64,000 nt of DNA from Corallium rubrum (Eukaryota; Cnidaria; Anthozoa; Scleralcyonacea; Coralliidae), in NCBI GenBank assembly GCA_964035015.1, contig OZ036007.1:4694997-4758996 (forward strand), given 5' to 3'. The position numbers were made by a program, and so were the translations under genes. Below the pieces are notes generated by a model. The model was given only the letters and a program-made list of their open reading frames with translations. It searched no databases and had not been told where the DNA came from. Position 1 is the first letter of the stretch. The number at the start of each line of letters is the position of its first letter. Shown here piece by piece: positions 1 through 12,150 of this stretch.

Positions 1-249
1 TAAAATTGGTGTAACTATACCTATAGCTAATTGCTGCATGCATGTATATAGATAGGAAACAGTTCAAGCATTCAAGACTCAAATGAATAGGCTCGGGCAG
101 TAAATGAAAGCTAATGCTAAACAAGTCGTATGCAACTCGTCGGAAATATCACTATTTCTTACTATTCTGTTAATTTAAAAATAATTTTCTCAGTGACTTG
201 CGCCAAACATCCTAGCTGTCATATACTGTGTGTCAATTAACTCCGCTTT

Positions 250-690
250 TCAGTCTCCTCTGCAGGCAACTCTGTGTGGCTTCCCAGAACTGACGTTTTG
301 ATCAAGATCTTGACTTTATTTCAACTGTTACGGGCAATATTTTCTGTGACGTTTTGATCAAGATCCTGACTTTATTTGGTCGAGATATTCAATTTGGCCA
401 AGCACGAAAGGGACATAAAAGTAGCGTGCTGCGTAGGCAGTGTAGAAACAACAATCGAAATATAGTAAGGTTAGATATACTGCCGAAACAGAGAACGTAG
501 GAGTCTAACGTTTCGAACGAAGGCCATTCGTCAGGGACAGGAAGTTTCCAGCTCCCAATCCCTTCCTGTCTCTTTCGTGCTCGGCCAAATTGAATATCTC
601 GACCAAATAAAGTCAAGATCTTGATCAAAACGTCACAGTTCTGGGAAGCCATACAGAGTTTCCTTCGGAGGAGGCTAAAACGACACCACA
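250..690. mobile_element. Imperfect foldback element
   Basis: The arm GACGTTTTGATCAAGATC (direct copies near 291 and 349) returns inverted at about 612-637, together with GGTCGAGATATTCAATTTGG and its inverse at 578-606. The middle holds GTTTCGAACGAAGGCC and TTCGTCAG, a motif shared with 62430. Confidence 0.55.
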
Positions 691-694
691 TTAG

Positions 695-2290
695 ACGCGA
701 AATTTAAAAAAAATATACCCAAACAAAACAAAAGCACCACGGGAGCTGGTCAGGAGTGGTCAGGAGTAAATGTGATTTATGGCATGGTGTTTCTATAGCC
801 AGCTACTCAGTCATTTAAAAATACATGCATATGAAGCCGTCACAACGGTGACCAGAGATGAGATAAAAAAATAAATAGCTCATTTGCAAACCTTGCTCTG
901 TTACACCTAAATATAGTTATACGCTTTACAATAATTTTCACGCACATTTGTTTGCATGGGCAGAATTAAAGAACATAGTCAGAATACTTTTCTTCGTAAC
1001 TCCAAGCGAAACGTTCCAAAATATCAGCTTTCGATTAAACAAGTTTCAGAGTCAATTAGCTCACTCAGGTGGTTGGTTCTATAATAGCATGGAAACGCGG
1101 GTTTCAAATTTAACTCACCCGTCGATACCTCCGCAAATGCGCGGTAGCGATTGTGATTCACTTTAAATTATTTAGTATAATCGTATTCGTTTTACTATTG
1201 ATGTTGATAATACTTCTGATTGTAAAACCCACACCGTGGAAGCCTTGAACTTTGACAATATTTAATATTATCGATTACTCTTGACAATGCAATCATTCAA
1301 TTTATTCAACTTCAATAATACATTTATTTCATTCTATAATTTATTCACAATTTTTGGGAAAAATCAAGACCCACGACATTTTACCCACGACCCACGACCC
1401 ACGACCATTAGCTACTCCCGAGATTCAAGGTGGACAATAACAAAGACGATAAAAATGGGCGGCGAATAAATAGTCAATGTGTGAAAACAACAAGCACCAA
1501 ATAAACGGTATGCATGGTTTCAAACGACTGAGAACTAAAAAGCTTGGAACGCTGCCTTTTTGCGTGCCCATGCAGCGTCTGTGACGCAGGCTAGGAATTA
1601 AGGGCTAAATTTGAAATAAACTGCTCACGCTCATATTGAGAAATTTAGGACAAAAACTGCAGGTGAGCATTTATTGGCCCCAAAAAATTCTGTGTGAAGT
1701 TAGCAGTCTGCACTAGCCTCAGTTTTCTCCCCAAAGGAACCGGGAAGGTTGTGGGTTCGAGTGCCAGCCGTCTATACGGAGCTCAGTAGTTTTCTGAGTA
1801 TATTATTAGCATATATATACGTCATCTTGTCGAAGCTATGGCTGCTTTTTAAAGGTCTTACAAAATACATAAAGCAGAATGTCTCATTCTGAGGACAACT
1901 TGTATAGCAAGAACAAACAAACAAAAGTTTATACAAGCTTAACGTACGCTTGAAAGTACTACAATACTATAATTGCATAAATGTATGGTATTATGTCTCA
2001 CACCATATGCAACCATTTTTGATGGGTCACGTTTTGCCTGAAGCACGAGTTTCAGTGTTGCGTCGCTATTTATGAATAGGTAATCACCAAAACTTAATTA
2101 ACTCCCTTTTGCAATTATATATCTATTAAAAAAGTTCCGCTACCAATTGATCAGCACTTTTAGGATTACAGCAAGAATAAATTTGGATAAGATAAAAACA
2201 TGCGTCATACATAGACGAAATTAAATAGCCGACACAGGAGAGCAAATTGCGCGCTGTCATCAGCAGGCGACTAGAAGTTTAAACATTTTG
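695..2290. other. No supported gene
   Basis: Apart from the SINE fragment at 1738-1915 I see only AT-rich unique sequence and a short ACCCACGACCC repeat near 1368-1404. Confidence 0.5.
1738..1915 (+). mobile_element. tRNA-derived SINE fragment
   Basis: A B box-like GGTTGTGGGTTCGAGTGCCA is followed by GAGCTCAGTAGTTTTCTGAG, the same tail type as the 26.4 kb pair, and an AT-rich body. The tRNA head is mostly missing. Confidence 0.45.
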
Positions 2291-2314
2291 ACATTTTAAC
2301 CCTTTTTCATGCAG

Positions 2315-2413
2315 ACATCAGACATGCACTCGCACCACGGCTCGCACTATTGTTTTCAATCTGGGACGATTTTACTCGTCAACTCCAAGGAGAGCGTCTC
2401 GAACAGCCCGCAT
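2315..2413 (+). CDS. Orphan exon, possibly CTR/SLC31 copper-transporter N-terminus
   Basis: A good acceptor (CCCTTTTTCATGCAG) and donor (CAT|GTAAGTG) bound 33 codons in phase 0-0. One frame reads TSDMHSHHGSHYCF then QSGTILLVNSKESVSNSPH. The His/Met-rich start followed by F-x-x-x-TILL resembles the N-terminus of low-affinity copper transporters just before helix 1. A second frame is also open. No following transmembrane exon was found nearby, so this may be a relic or a spurious splice pair. Confidence 0.25.
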
Positions 2414-2978
2414 GTAAGTGTCGTTTGTATAATGGATCGCCTATGAACTTTTGACATGCTGAGAAAGTTGTTTTTTATCTGATGTTAAAAAAAATCCAAA
2501 CTGATCTATTTTACTCGTTTATGTGATAAAAGGTCTTGACCAATATTTATATTGCAACAAAAAAAAAAAATTACCCAACATTTTATTGCCAAACATTTGA
2601 CTAACCTATTTCTCTTCGGTATGCTAACTGTAACTCCTGTGATAAATGATGAGCGCTTTAATATTTAGAAGAGGAAAAAAGTGATTTCTGGCAATCGAGG
2701 TTAAGTAATTGCTGCATATCATGCAGTTGATAGCCTGCGCATTCAGGTGAACGCATATGTACATTCAATTATAGGGAAAGTACTTAACCACAACCATGTT
2801 AGCTCGTGGGATTAGAGTTATAGTGTTTTGTTTATAATTAAGAGAGAAATTTCTTAGTTGGTTTCGGTAGATGTGATCCACATACAAACTTCAATTTTAC
2901 TATTTTCATGAAGTCAAAAGACTGAATCCAATCTTGGATCCCTGGAATTTCCTGCCGTTGGTTGGTAAACCGCTTTTT

Positions 2979-3082
<104 letters not shown>

Positions 3083-3159
3083 GTATATATTATATAACAT
3101 CACTCCTGTATATATTATATAACATCTCTCTCTATATATACTGTATATATTATATTACA

Positions 3160-5620
3160 TGTGATTATGTACAATGTGCCTGAGTTGAGTGTTATGTTCA
3201 GTTGTTGTTTTGCAAAGATGCATCCTTTTTTGGCGCTGTCTGATTCCTAGCTAGCAAAACATTCACAATTTACTATCCATGTATGCAATTAATTTTATAT
3301 TTTTTAATCATATTTAGTTAAGATATTTTGTCATATATATATATTATATATACCACAGTGAAATATGAGCGTGAATATATATTTGAATTTTCCAAATATA
3401 AAACGCTTTCCATGCACTTTGTCAAAAATGAGGGAACTCAGGGAAGTCAGTAAACCGCCAAACTAGTGAACCCTTTCGACGCAGATCGGGTATTTTAAGG
3501 CTTCTTCCAGTCATGGCAGAAAAAAGCTAACTTGAACCTATATATTGAAGTCACAGCCAAAAAATAAGTAATGCACGTTCTTTTTAATTTAACCTGAATG
3601 TCAGGCCTTTATTTGTGCAACGAGTCGCAGCTCCGATGACTGGAAAAAAGGCTTTAGGCAGGGGTATATTTACCGCGAGAATTAATTCCAGCTATGTTGT
3701 TGATGTCCTGCTGTCTTCACTATTTAAATGCACGTCGGGGGTTTCTGGATGATAGATAATTAACTAATGAGTTAATTGCGGAATGCGCGTCGTATTTTGC
3801 GTTTTGATATATAGAGACACTGCTAAGTATTTTCGAGACGTAAATTAATAACCACTTGAAAAACACACTTTCACAAAGAATTTCAAGTACAAAGGCTTTA
3901 GGATTAGCTGTAGGGTACAATTCTAGATACAATGTAAGCACCGGAATTCTAGTAAACCATTTTCGAAGGATGTAATGCAATGTAATGAAGGATGTCACAG
4001 GCCAGGCTCTTGCAGAACGGATCAGTATGAGGTGTAAGAATGAGACCACGAGGATTTTCTGAACTCTTCGTTGGGGAGATCTACTTGAGATGCAATAAAA
4101 GATCATGAGCTGTCATCTGATGTCATATTTTTCGCCTTGTCTCAAGTTGGTGCAAAATATGTTACAACACTCTGCGCCCGCTGAGGGATATCCAGCTAAA
4201 TGCTGCTCAGTATGATAGGGCTACGTGATTAGTCTGGCATGCTTTTTACCTACAGCTTTACTCTGGTATAAGCTAAAAAGCTAAATGTGGCGCAAATATC
4301 GGATTAGAAGAATGCCTCTTTTTAATACAGTGCGCTGTCAGTCTGAATCAGTCTGAATATTGATTGGTCTCTGATTATTTAAACCCCATCAGAAAGCTAC
4401 TTTTTCTTTTTTATTAACGTAACAGAAAAGAGCTATTCGGTATATTGGTATATATTTATTTACCTTTACTGCTTCTCCTACGTTCCTTCTTCATCATGTC
4501 TTTGAGTTAGTGCTTATCGAGTGGACTTCAACTATGATATATATAGCCTAGCGTCTGTGCGCATCGTTTTATTGATACCAACGACACACCACTAGCATGA
4601 CGTATGATTGGGTTATCCACGGCCGAAGACAAAAACAAGTCTTAATTTACGCGCGCAGTGACGTATAGCCACAAAGAGAATAAGCAGATGGCAATCGCAG
4701 GGACGAACAAACATCACTTAATACGCAATGATCTGTGTTTTCAAATAGAAGAACACGTTGCTCTCTGAAGAATGGTTTCATTCTATACCGTCTACAGCAA
4801 CAAGAACACTGATTTTACCATCTAAACAGTCTTTGTTCTCAACGTTGGATCTTTAAATTGCGAACAAAAAAAAACCGGATGCCGGAGCTCATTATGTAAC
4901 GTAATAACGTGCTCTTTAAGAGGGTTTATAGACTGATACATCCGATTAATTCGGAACTTAATGATAGATGAATACTGAAGAGGTTGATTGGTGTCACTGG
5001 TTATAGTCGTGGTAATTTGTTTTGATCGTATAGTAGTACTTTTAAAGGAAAAAATCATTAGTCAATTCAATTACGGATGCATTCCGCGTGACTTTCAACT
5101 TGTTTACTCTATTTTTCTTGAAATATGTGGCCATATCACGAATATACCTGCCCTCGTTTTCTACGAGGAGATAGGCGGGTTTTGAAGCTAGAATTGGCGC
5201 AGTTATCAGTTGCCATCCGCCATTCCGATGCATGATCCATTTGCGGTTTTGGCCAAGCAGATAAAACAACCATTGCAATTGGGATATCTTTGATTGCAAA
5301 TTGCAATTTGGCCACTGTGACTTATAATTGCCATACTCATGTGTACAAATTGGGTGTTGAAACAGGTGAAACTTCATTACTGGTATACACATCTTGTTTG
5401 AATGACTTTGAAAATAGTTCTGTCTTGTCTTCCCTGAATAGCCGTGCACGATTGTTTGACAATTTTTTGGTCAATTTTTTTCTTCTTTTTTTTCGTCTGT
5501 TCGATCGCTCGTTTACCCGTTTTGTTCTTTCATTAATTCGTCACTATCTCATTGTTTGTTCGTCCATTCTTTTATATGTGCTCGTTCACCCCTCCTTTCC
5601 TTCCTCCTCCCTTCTAATTC
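3160..5620. other. No supported gene
   Basis: AT-rich sequence with a few 60-130-codon open frames (for example 3720-4106 minus, 5042-5449 minus) that show no recognisable domain or splice context. Confidence 0.45.
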
Positions 5621-5627
5621 CTTTCCT

Positions 5628-6263
<636 letters not shown>

Positions 6264-6339
6264 TTCGTCCGATGAGATCCTTCCCTTATTTCTCCCATCT
6301 CGCCTTCTTTTATTTCTCCTTTCCTTCCTTTCTTCCTAG

Positions 6340-7610
6340 CAAATTATGGGTCGTTTCTTTCCAATTTAGTCCTTTTTCTATTTTCTGATATTCATATAAA
6401 GAGTTGCAATATTTCTTGGACAGGAAGCTATGAATGGACTATAAATACATAATTTTAAGTTTATTTCCATCCTTTTTTCTATTTCTTAAATTGAATTAAT
6501 CATCTGGAACTGAGTTTGACAAGTCAGTTTAACGTAAACACATATTTTTATCCAACAAGACAACACCTCACAATAACCCAAGCGGGAAATTTGGGGAGTC
6601 TTCACAGCTGCATGACAGCTAGATTTTCAGAGAGTGCCAAGGAAAATTAACTATACCTACAGGTCACTATATATATATATATATATATATATAATAGTTC
6701 AATCTACAGACACGAGTTTTGCTGTACTTACAGCTATCAGTGTATAGCTTGGAACAATCTAGATGTGAGAACTTCGCTAATCATATATACAACGGCTTGT
6801 GGGATTGTATATAAGTAGTGTGCACATCTAGAGAGCGTACTACGATGAGCGACTCGCGCGTGACCATTCTCTATAACCCTTAATATCTACATATAATTCG
6901 TGACTAAAGCTCTCATGGTAACATATATTACATGCATTAGACTAGATACTATCTTTGCCATCTTAGATGGCAGACTGAACGCTGGGAAACGAAGGAAATG
7001 AAGTTCAAATTCATGAACTTCTGTCGTCTGCATGAACAAATTTCAATAATCGTTATTTTATCTGACAACATTGCTAACTGCATTTTTAACTACTCGTTTG
7101 CGTCGGGTGTGAAAGACAAATGAGACAATGAGCTAGACGATCGTTATCCACAGAGATATCTCGGAATGGAACCGAGACTTCTGGAAGTTTCGCTGTTTAA
7201 ATCGCAATCAATAAAAAAATGCCAAATTGTCATGTAACAGGCCGTCCGCGTCAAAACTGACGGCCGGATTCGCGTCACTACAGCCATCGTTTAGTTTAAT
7301 ACGACAACACTTTTTCCATAAAAAGTCGATATGGATTTTGATTTGGGTCCTAGGATGATGCTTGCCAGTTTGTAATCTCGACTGTGCATGAATCAAAATG
7401 ACGCGTTCTGCGTGAGCGTAATGACATATTTCAATCCATAACAGCAGGTTAAGGCCGTAGGATTCATTTTTATTTACACTCAGTACCGTCTTCCGAAATC
7501 GATATAGAGAATTTCTCAGCTTGACGTTATGAATTGAAATAAGTCTTATCCCGACGCAGAACACGCGCCATTTTGATTGGCAGTCGAAATTATGAACTGG
7601 CTTATGAATA
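6340..7610. other. No supported gene
   Basis: AT-rich sequence with a 26-bp TA run. The minus frame 7208-7615 has no recognised domain and abuts the LINE tail. Confidence 0.45.
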
Positions 7611-7615
7611 TCCAA

Positions 7616-8018
7616 GAACTAATGCCATTGAAACGAAGTTTTAGCTACCATGCAGCTAAAACCTTGAACTATCTGCCAACTGAACTTAAATCACAGATAG
7701 CACTTTTAAACATCACTTACGTGATTACATTAATGTAAATGAGTCATTTTTAGCAAATTATGTTAGTTATTAGTTATTTTATAGTTTTTAGTTAGGTTAT
7801 TGTAAAGAAACGCTTTATGCATAGTATTATAATAAATTACATGTAAATATATTATTTTAGCTCTAGATTTAGTTAGATTTAATTTAGTTAACACGGCCTT
7901 ATGAAAAGCGACCTTTTATACACTCTTATACATTTTTATACATTTTTTATACATTTTTCACTAAGATGGTTGATAAGCCACCGTGTTTAAATAATATTAA
8001 ATAAATAAATAAATAAAT
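7616..8018 (+). mobile_element. LINE 3' end (C-terminus of reverse-transcriptase protein plus tail)
   Basis: Plus-strand codons 7616-7738 read PLKRSFSYHAAKTLNYLPTE then LKSQ, the common ending of CR1/L2-type non-LTR retrotransposon proteins (R-S-F-x-Y-x-A-x-x-x-N-x-L-P-x-E-L). An AT-rich 3' UTR follows with 'CACGGCCTTATGAAAA' and a terminal (TAAA)n at about 7998-8018. The rest of the element is missing: a 5'-truncated insertion. Confidence 0.75.
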
Positions 8019-8599
8019 ATATGAGCTTCGTGGATATATCCCACGTTTCTTCGACATCTCGACTGCGCTTCGACTGTCCATGAATATTATGACACGCTTT
8101 GAGGCGGGATCAGTAAAACATATAAAACGCATTACAACTTGATTCATACACAAGTATATACAAAACTCTCAAATCGTGAACTGTGTGTTTACTACGATTT
8201 CAGGTTATGTATGAAATAAGTTTTATCCCGGCTCATGCAGAACGGCACACACCTTAATTCACACCTTCAAATTCCGAACCCGCGCAGAGTCTATTGTTTC
8301 ACGATGTTCTGTTGGGAAGGGAAATTAGCTACATGCATGTAATTTACACTGCTTACGGATTTCATTGACGCAATGTTTTAGAAGTGATGTGCAATTGTTC
8401 ATGCCTGTCCTGAAGAAGTGCACACCCCTGACAAATAACTGCGCTTCTTCAGTTCAATATATTTCGACATCGTTAACTTCTTTCGTTCCCCCTTCTAAGT
8501 AGTATACACTTGCCTTTTATGAATATCAATTTCGTAGAATCACATCAAGTGATTGAATAGATTCACTGACTTATCTTTTCTTATTTTTTGGTTTAATTA

Positions 8600-8835
8600 T
8601 TTTTCTCTTGAAATTGTTGCATTTCTTGAAATTGTCGCAACATTTTTTTCCTTGAAGTTGTCGCATTTCCTAATTGTCGCATCAATTTTTTTCCTGAAAT
8701 TGTTACATTTCCTGAAATTGCGTCAATAATTTTTTTCTTGAAAATGTCGCAATATATAATTTTTCTCTTGAAATTGTTGCATTAACATTTTTCATTGCAT
8801 TGTTGATTTCTTGAAATTGTCACAAATAATGTTTT
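8600..8835. repeat. Degenerate minisatellite, TTCTTGAAATTGTCGCA type
   Basis: Around eight diverged copies of a 20-30-bp unit. Confidence 0.65.
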
Positions 8836-9197
8836 CTTTTTTGTTTTTCCTGTTGCAAATTGTTTCAATTGTTGTCATTGGATTATATTTAATCCCATTA
8901 ATAAAAGAATAAGAAGAATTTGAAATTGCTAAATAGTAGTACATCGGTATTTTGTTACACCGTTCGGTCTTGACACGGAATTCTTTTTTTACACTAGCCA
9001 TCTGTCGTCAACCGTTATCTTTCCGAAACAGTAGAAGTTAAAGAAGCGTCTCATCCCACACACGACTTCTAGAACAACTTCTCTCAATAGCAAAGTGCAC
9101 AATTGCCATTTAATTAAAAAACCTAAAATGCGGACAAACCAACCAAATTCAACTCTCAAAGAATTCAAAATGTTTTTCTATTGTTGGCAACTCAGAA

Positions 9198-9435
9198 TAG
9201 GCGAGTTTCAGGGTGTTGCGCGCGCATCGTTTTGCAAAGGAATTGGCGGGCTCTCCACAAAGTAAGCAATGGCAGACAGACTTGCTAGCGAGCCAACAAC
9301 AGCAGAATAACAGTGTTAAACATCCAGAAACCGTATCTATACTTTGTTTATTTTAAACAGTATGTTTACTTTGAGTGGAGCTTGCCAGTTTTTTTCGAAA
9401 AATGATGCGCGCGCAACACCCTGAAACTCGCCTAT
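9198..9435. mobile_element. MITE, copy 1 (TAGGCGAGTTTCAGGG ends)
   Basis: A 238-bp element with terminal inverted repeats TAGGCGAGTTTCAGGGTGTT and GCGCGCGCATC, and the reverse at the right end. Copy 2 lies at 10561-10797 in opposite orientation; a lone end is at 28731-28762. No coding capacity. Confidence 0.75.
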
Positions 9436-9720
9436 TAATGAAAATGCGGACAAACATGATGAAATTGACAACACGTGCACCGACGTCATCTGTGCGGAGC
9501 GCTATCCGTCTAGATTTGATCTCCAAATATTACCTTCTTCATATGTCCACTCCTATTGGTATACTAACACTAAACTAAAAGGTTGTTTGGAAATATTTTA
9601 ATGCCACATTGTGCCATTTTGTGGTTAACTGAGATTCTCAACTGAAATATCTTGAATATATTTAGTCCCATTTAGTCTTCTTATGTTATAAATTAGATAT
9701 ACGAAAAGGCTAAAAGTTAA

Positions 9721-10523
9721 GGCGCGGTCAAACGAGGATGAGAGTTGATGAGAGTCGATGAGAGTTGCAACTCTTGGTCGCGTTTGACCACCAACTCTCA
9801 TCGACTCATGCACTCTTATCAACTCTCATCAACTTTGAGCTGGTTCAAATTTTAATGAGAGTTGATGAGAGTTTTTGCTCGTTTGACCGGTCATGAGAGT
9901 TGGCATATGAGAGTTGATGAGAGTTTAGCGAAATTGTTTTGACTGTACTCGTGACTTTTCGTGACAAGAAAAGGCAAGAATGCAAAATATATCTGTCTAT
10001 TTATTTGTCCAGTACGAGATTGTAAAAATACGAACTTTGTTTACCTCGAAATTCGTTCCTAGGCTCCCTGCTACGTGCGGTAAATCCTACAACTCTCGTC
10101 AACTCTCATGGTCAACTCTCATCAACTCTCATGGTCAACTCTCATCAACTCTCATGGTCAACTCTCGTCAACTCTCATGGTCAACTCTCATCAACTCTCA
10201 TCCTCGTTTGACCGGGGCATGAGAGTTGAGAAAACTCTCAGACAAACTCTCGCTTGCCAACTCTCATCAACTCTCATCCTCGTTTGACCGGGGCATGAGA
10301 GTTGAGAAAACTCTCAGACAAACTCTCGCTTGCCACCTCTCATCAACTCTCATCCTCGTTTGACCGGGGCATGAGAGTTGAGAAAACTCTCAGACAAACT
10401 CTCGCTTGCCAACTCTCATCAACTCTCATCCTCGTTTGACCGGGGCATGAGAGTTGAGAAAACTCTCAGACAAACTCTCGCTTGCCAACTCTCATCAACT
10501 CTCATCCTCGTTTGACCGGGGCT
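9721..10523. mobile_element. Inverted-repeat transposon with GAGAGTT arrays, copy 1
   Basis: Ends GGCGCGGTCAAACGAGGATG and CATCCTCGTTTGACCGGGGC, flanked by TTAA on the left and TTTAAA on the right, consistent with a TTAA target site (piggyBac-like MITE, inference). The interior is built from AACTCTCATCA motifs, with about four ~76-bp subrepeats at 10200-10520 (CGTTTGACCGGGGCATGAGA). Confidence 0.7.
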
Positions 10524-10560
10524 TTAAACTCAAAAATTAGTAAACAGACTTTGACTTGAA

Positions 10561-10797
10561 TAGGCGAGTTTCAGGGTGTTGCGCGCGCATCATTTTTCAA
10601 AAAAACTGGCAAGCTCCACTCAAAGTAAACATACTGTTTAAAATAAACAAAGTGTAGATACAGTTTCTGGATAAAAAAACATTGTTATTCTGCTGTTGTT
10701 GGCTCGCTAGCAAGTCTGTTTGCCATTCCTTACTTTGTGGGGAGCCCGCCAATTTCTTTCCAAAACGATGCGCACGCAACACCTTGAAACTCGTCTA
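10561..10797. mobile_element. MITE, copy 2 (TAGGCGAGTTTCAGGG ends)
   Basis: Same family as 9198-9435 but reversed, about 90% similar by eye, with the shared inner segment TTGTTGGCTCGCTAGCAAG. Together the two copies bracket a different element (9721-10523). Confidence 0.75.
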
Positions 10798-11329
10798 TTT
10801 GAAACGTCCTATTTCGTTACTTATCTAAAATCTTTTGGGTTCACCATTTTCATTTAAGGTGAAGTAATACGAACAACAAATTGCTGCAACATTGTTGTGT
10901 TGCAAGTTGAAGAAAAATGTTGCCCGTTTTACGACACCTTTATTAAGCATTTTATACATCGTAACACAATGCCTATAGGCAGTGATCTTTGCTTTTAAAA
11001 ATTGGATAGGTTTTCTTACATATTAAGCCGTTAAAATGACAAGTCAGCTTCACCGACAACCAGACTATTTTGAAACAACAATTAACTAACCTAGACAATC
11101 ATCTTTTTAAAAAAATCACGACAGTTCAAGGTTCAAATCATTTATTAGAATACGTAATTTTCACGCTATGATGTCAATTTCTTTTCAATTTCGTTTATTG
11201 TTTCAGTTAGCTTTTGAATATTTTCAATAGAATTCAAAAGGCTGAAATTAACTTCAACGGTGGAAAATGACGCACTCTGCAAGTTGTGATCTCTTCCATA
11301 TAGAAAAAAGTAAAAAGTAAAATAATTTA

Positions 11330-12024
11330 ATTTAAGGTCTTCGTTGAGGTTTTCAGGGTCATTTCTGTAACGCGCTCTCAATTCGTCAGAATTTATGCCA
11401 CAAAAATAAATTAGATATCGTTAGAAAGCTATGAATTTGTAGAATACAATGGTGTCTTTGGTTTCGCGATAAACATAAAACGTTAATAGTTGTGAATTTT
11501 TTAATTAAAACCAGAGGGCTTCACTCGGGGCGACTTAAGAACAAAGCGTTTCATTTTGTTTAAAAACATTTTTCGCAGTTCGATTCCGAGATAAATTTCC
11601 AGCAAAACGGTGTCAGGGTTTTTTTATTTATTGCCTAGTTTCGAATTTATGATTTATTTTGTCCGAATATTGGTCGAAAACAGCATTTTTAACTTTGGTC
11701 GTCAATAAAATCGGCAAAACTCGACATATCAAAAAACGCTGACACCGTTTTGCTGGAAATTTATCTCTGAATCAAACTACAAAAAAATATTTTGAACAAA
11801 ATAAAACGCTTTTTACTCAAGTCGCTCCGAGTGAAGCCCTCTGGTTTTAAACAAAAAATTCACAAGTATTAACGGTTTGTGTTTATCGTGAAACAAAAGA
11901 CACCATTGTATTCTACAAATTCATAGCTTTCTAACGATATATATTTTATTTTTGTGGCATAAATTCTGACGAATTGAGAGCGCTTTACAGAAATGATCCT
12001 GAAAACCTTAACGAAGACCTTAAG
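11330..12024. mobile_element. Foldback element with ~285-bp arms
   Basis: The left arm (11330-11615, GAAATTTATCTC-type end near the spacer) is matched in inverse by the right arm (11738-12024) with scattered changes. The spacer is about 120 bp. The shared core ACGGTGTCAG flanks the spacer. It lies about 125 bp beyond the HIGD2A stop. Confidence 0.65.
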
Positions 12025-12150
12025 TAAATTTTCACTCCCTATACACATACTTAATTATTTTTAATACATTTTAAGAAGTTGGACAGTATCAAGTAGTTCA
12101 TGCTTCTTTTAAATGCTGTATGCACTACTGTTGTTAAACTAACAGTTTGT

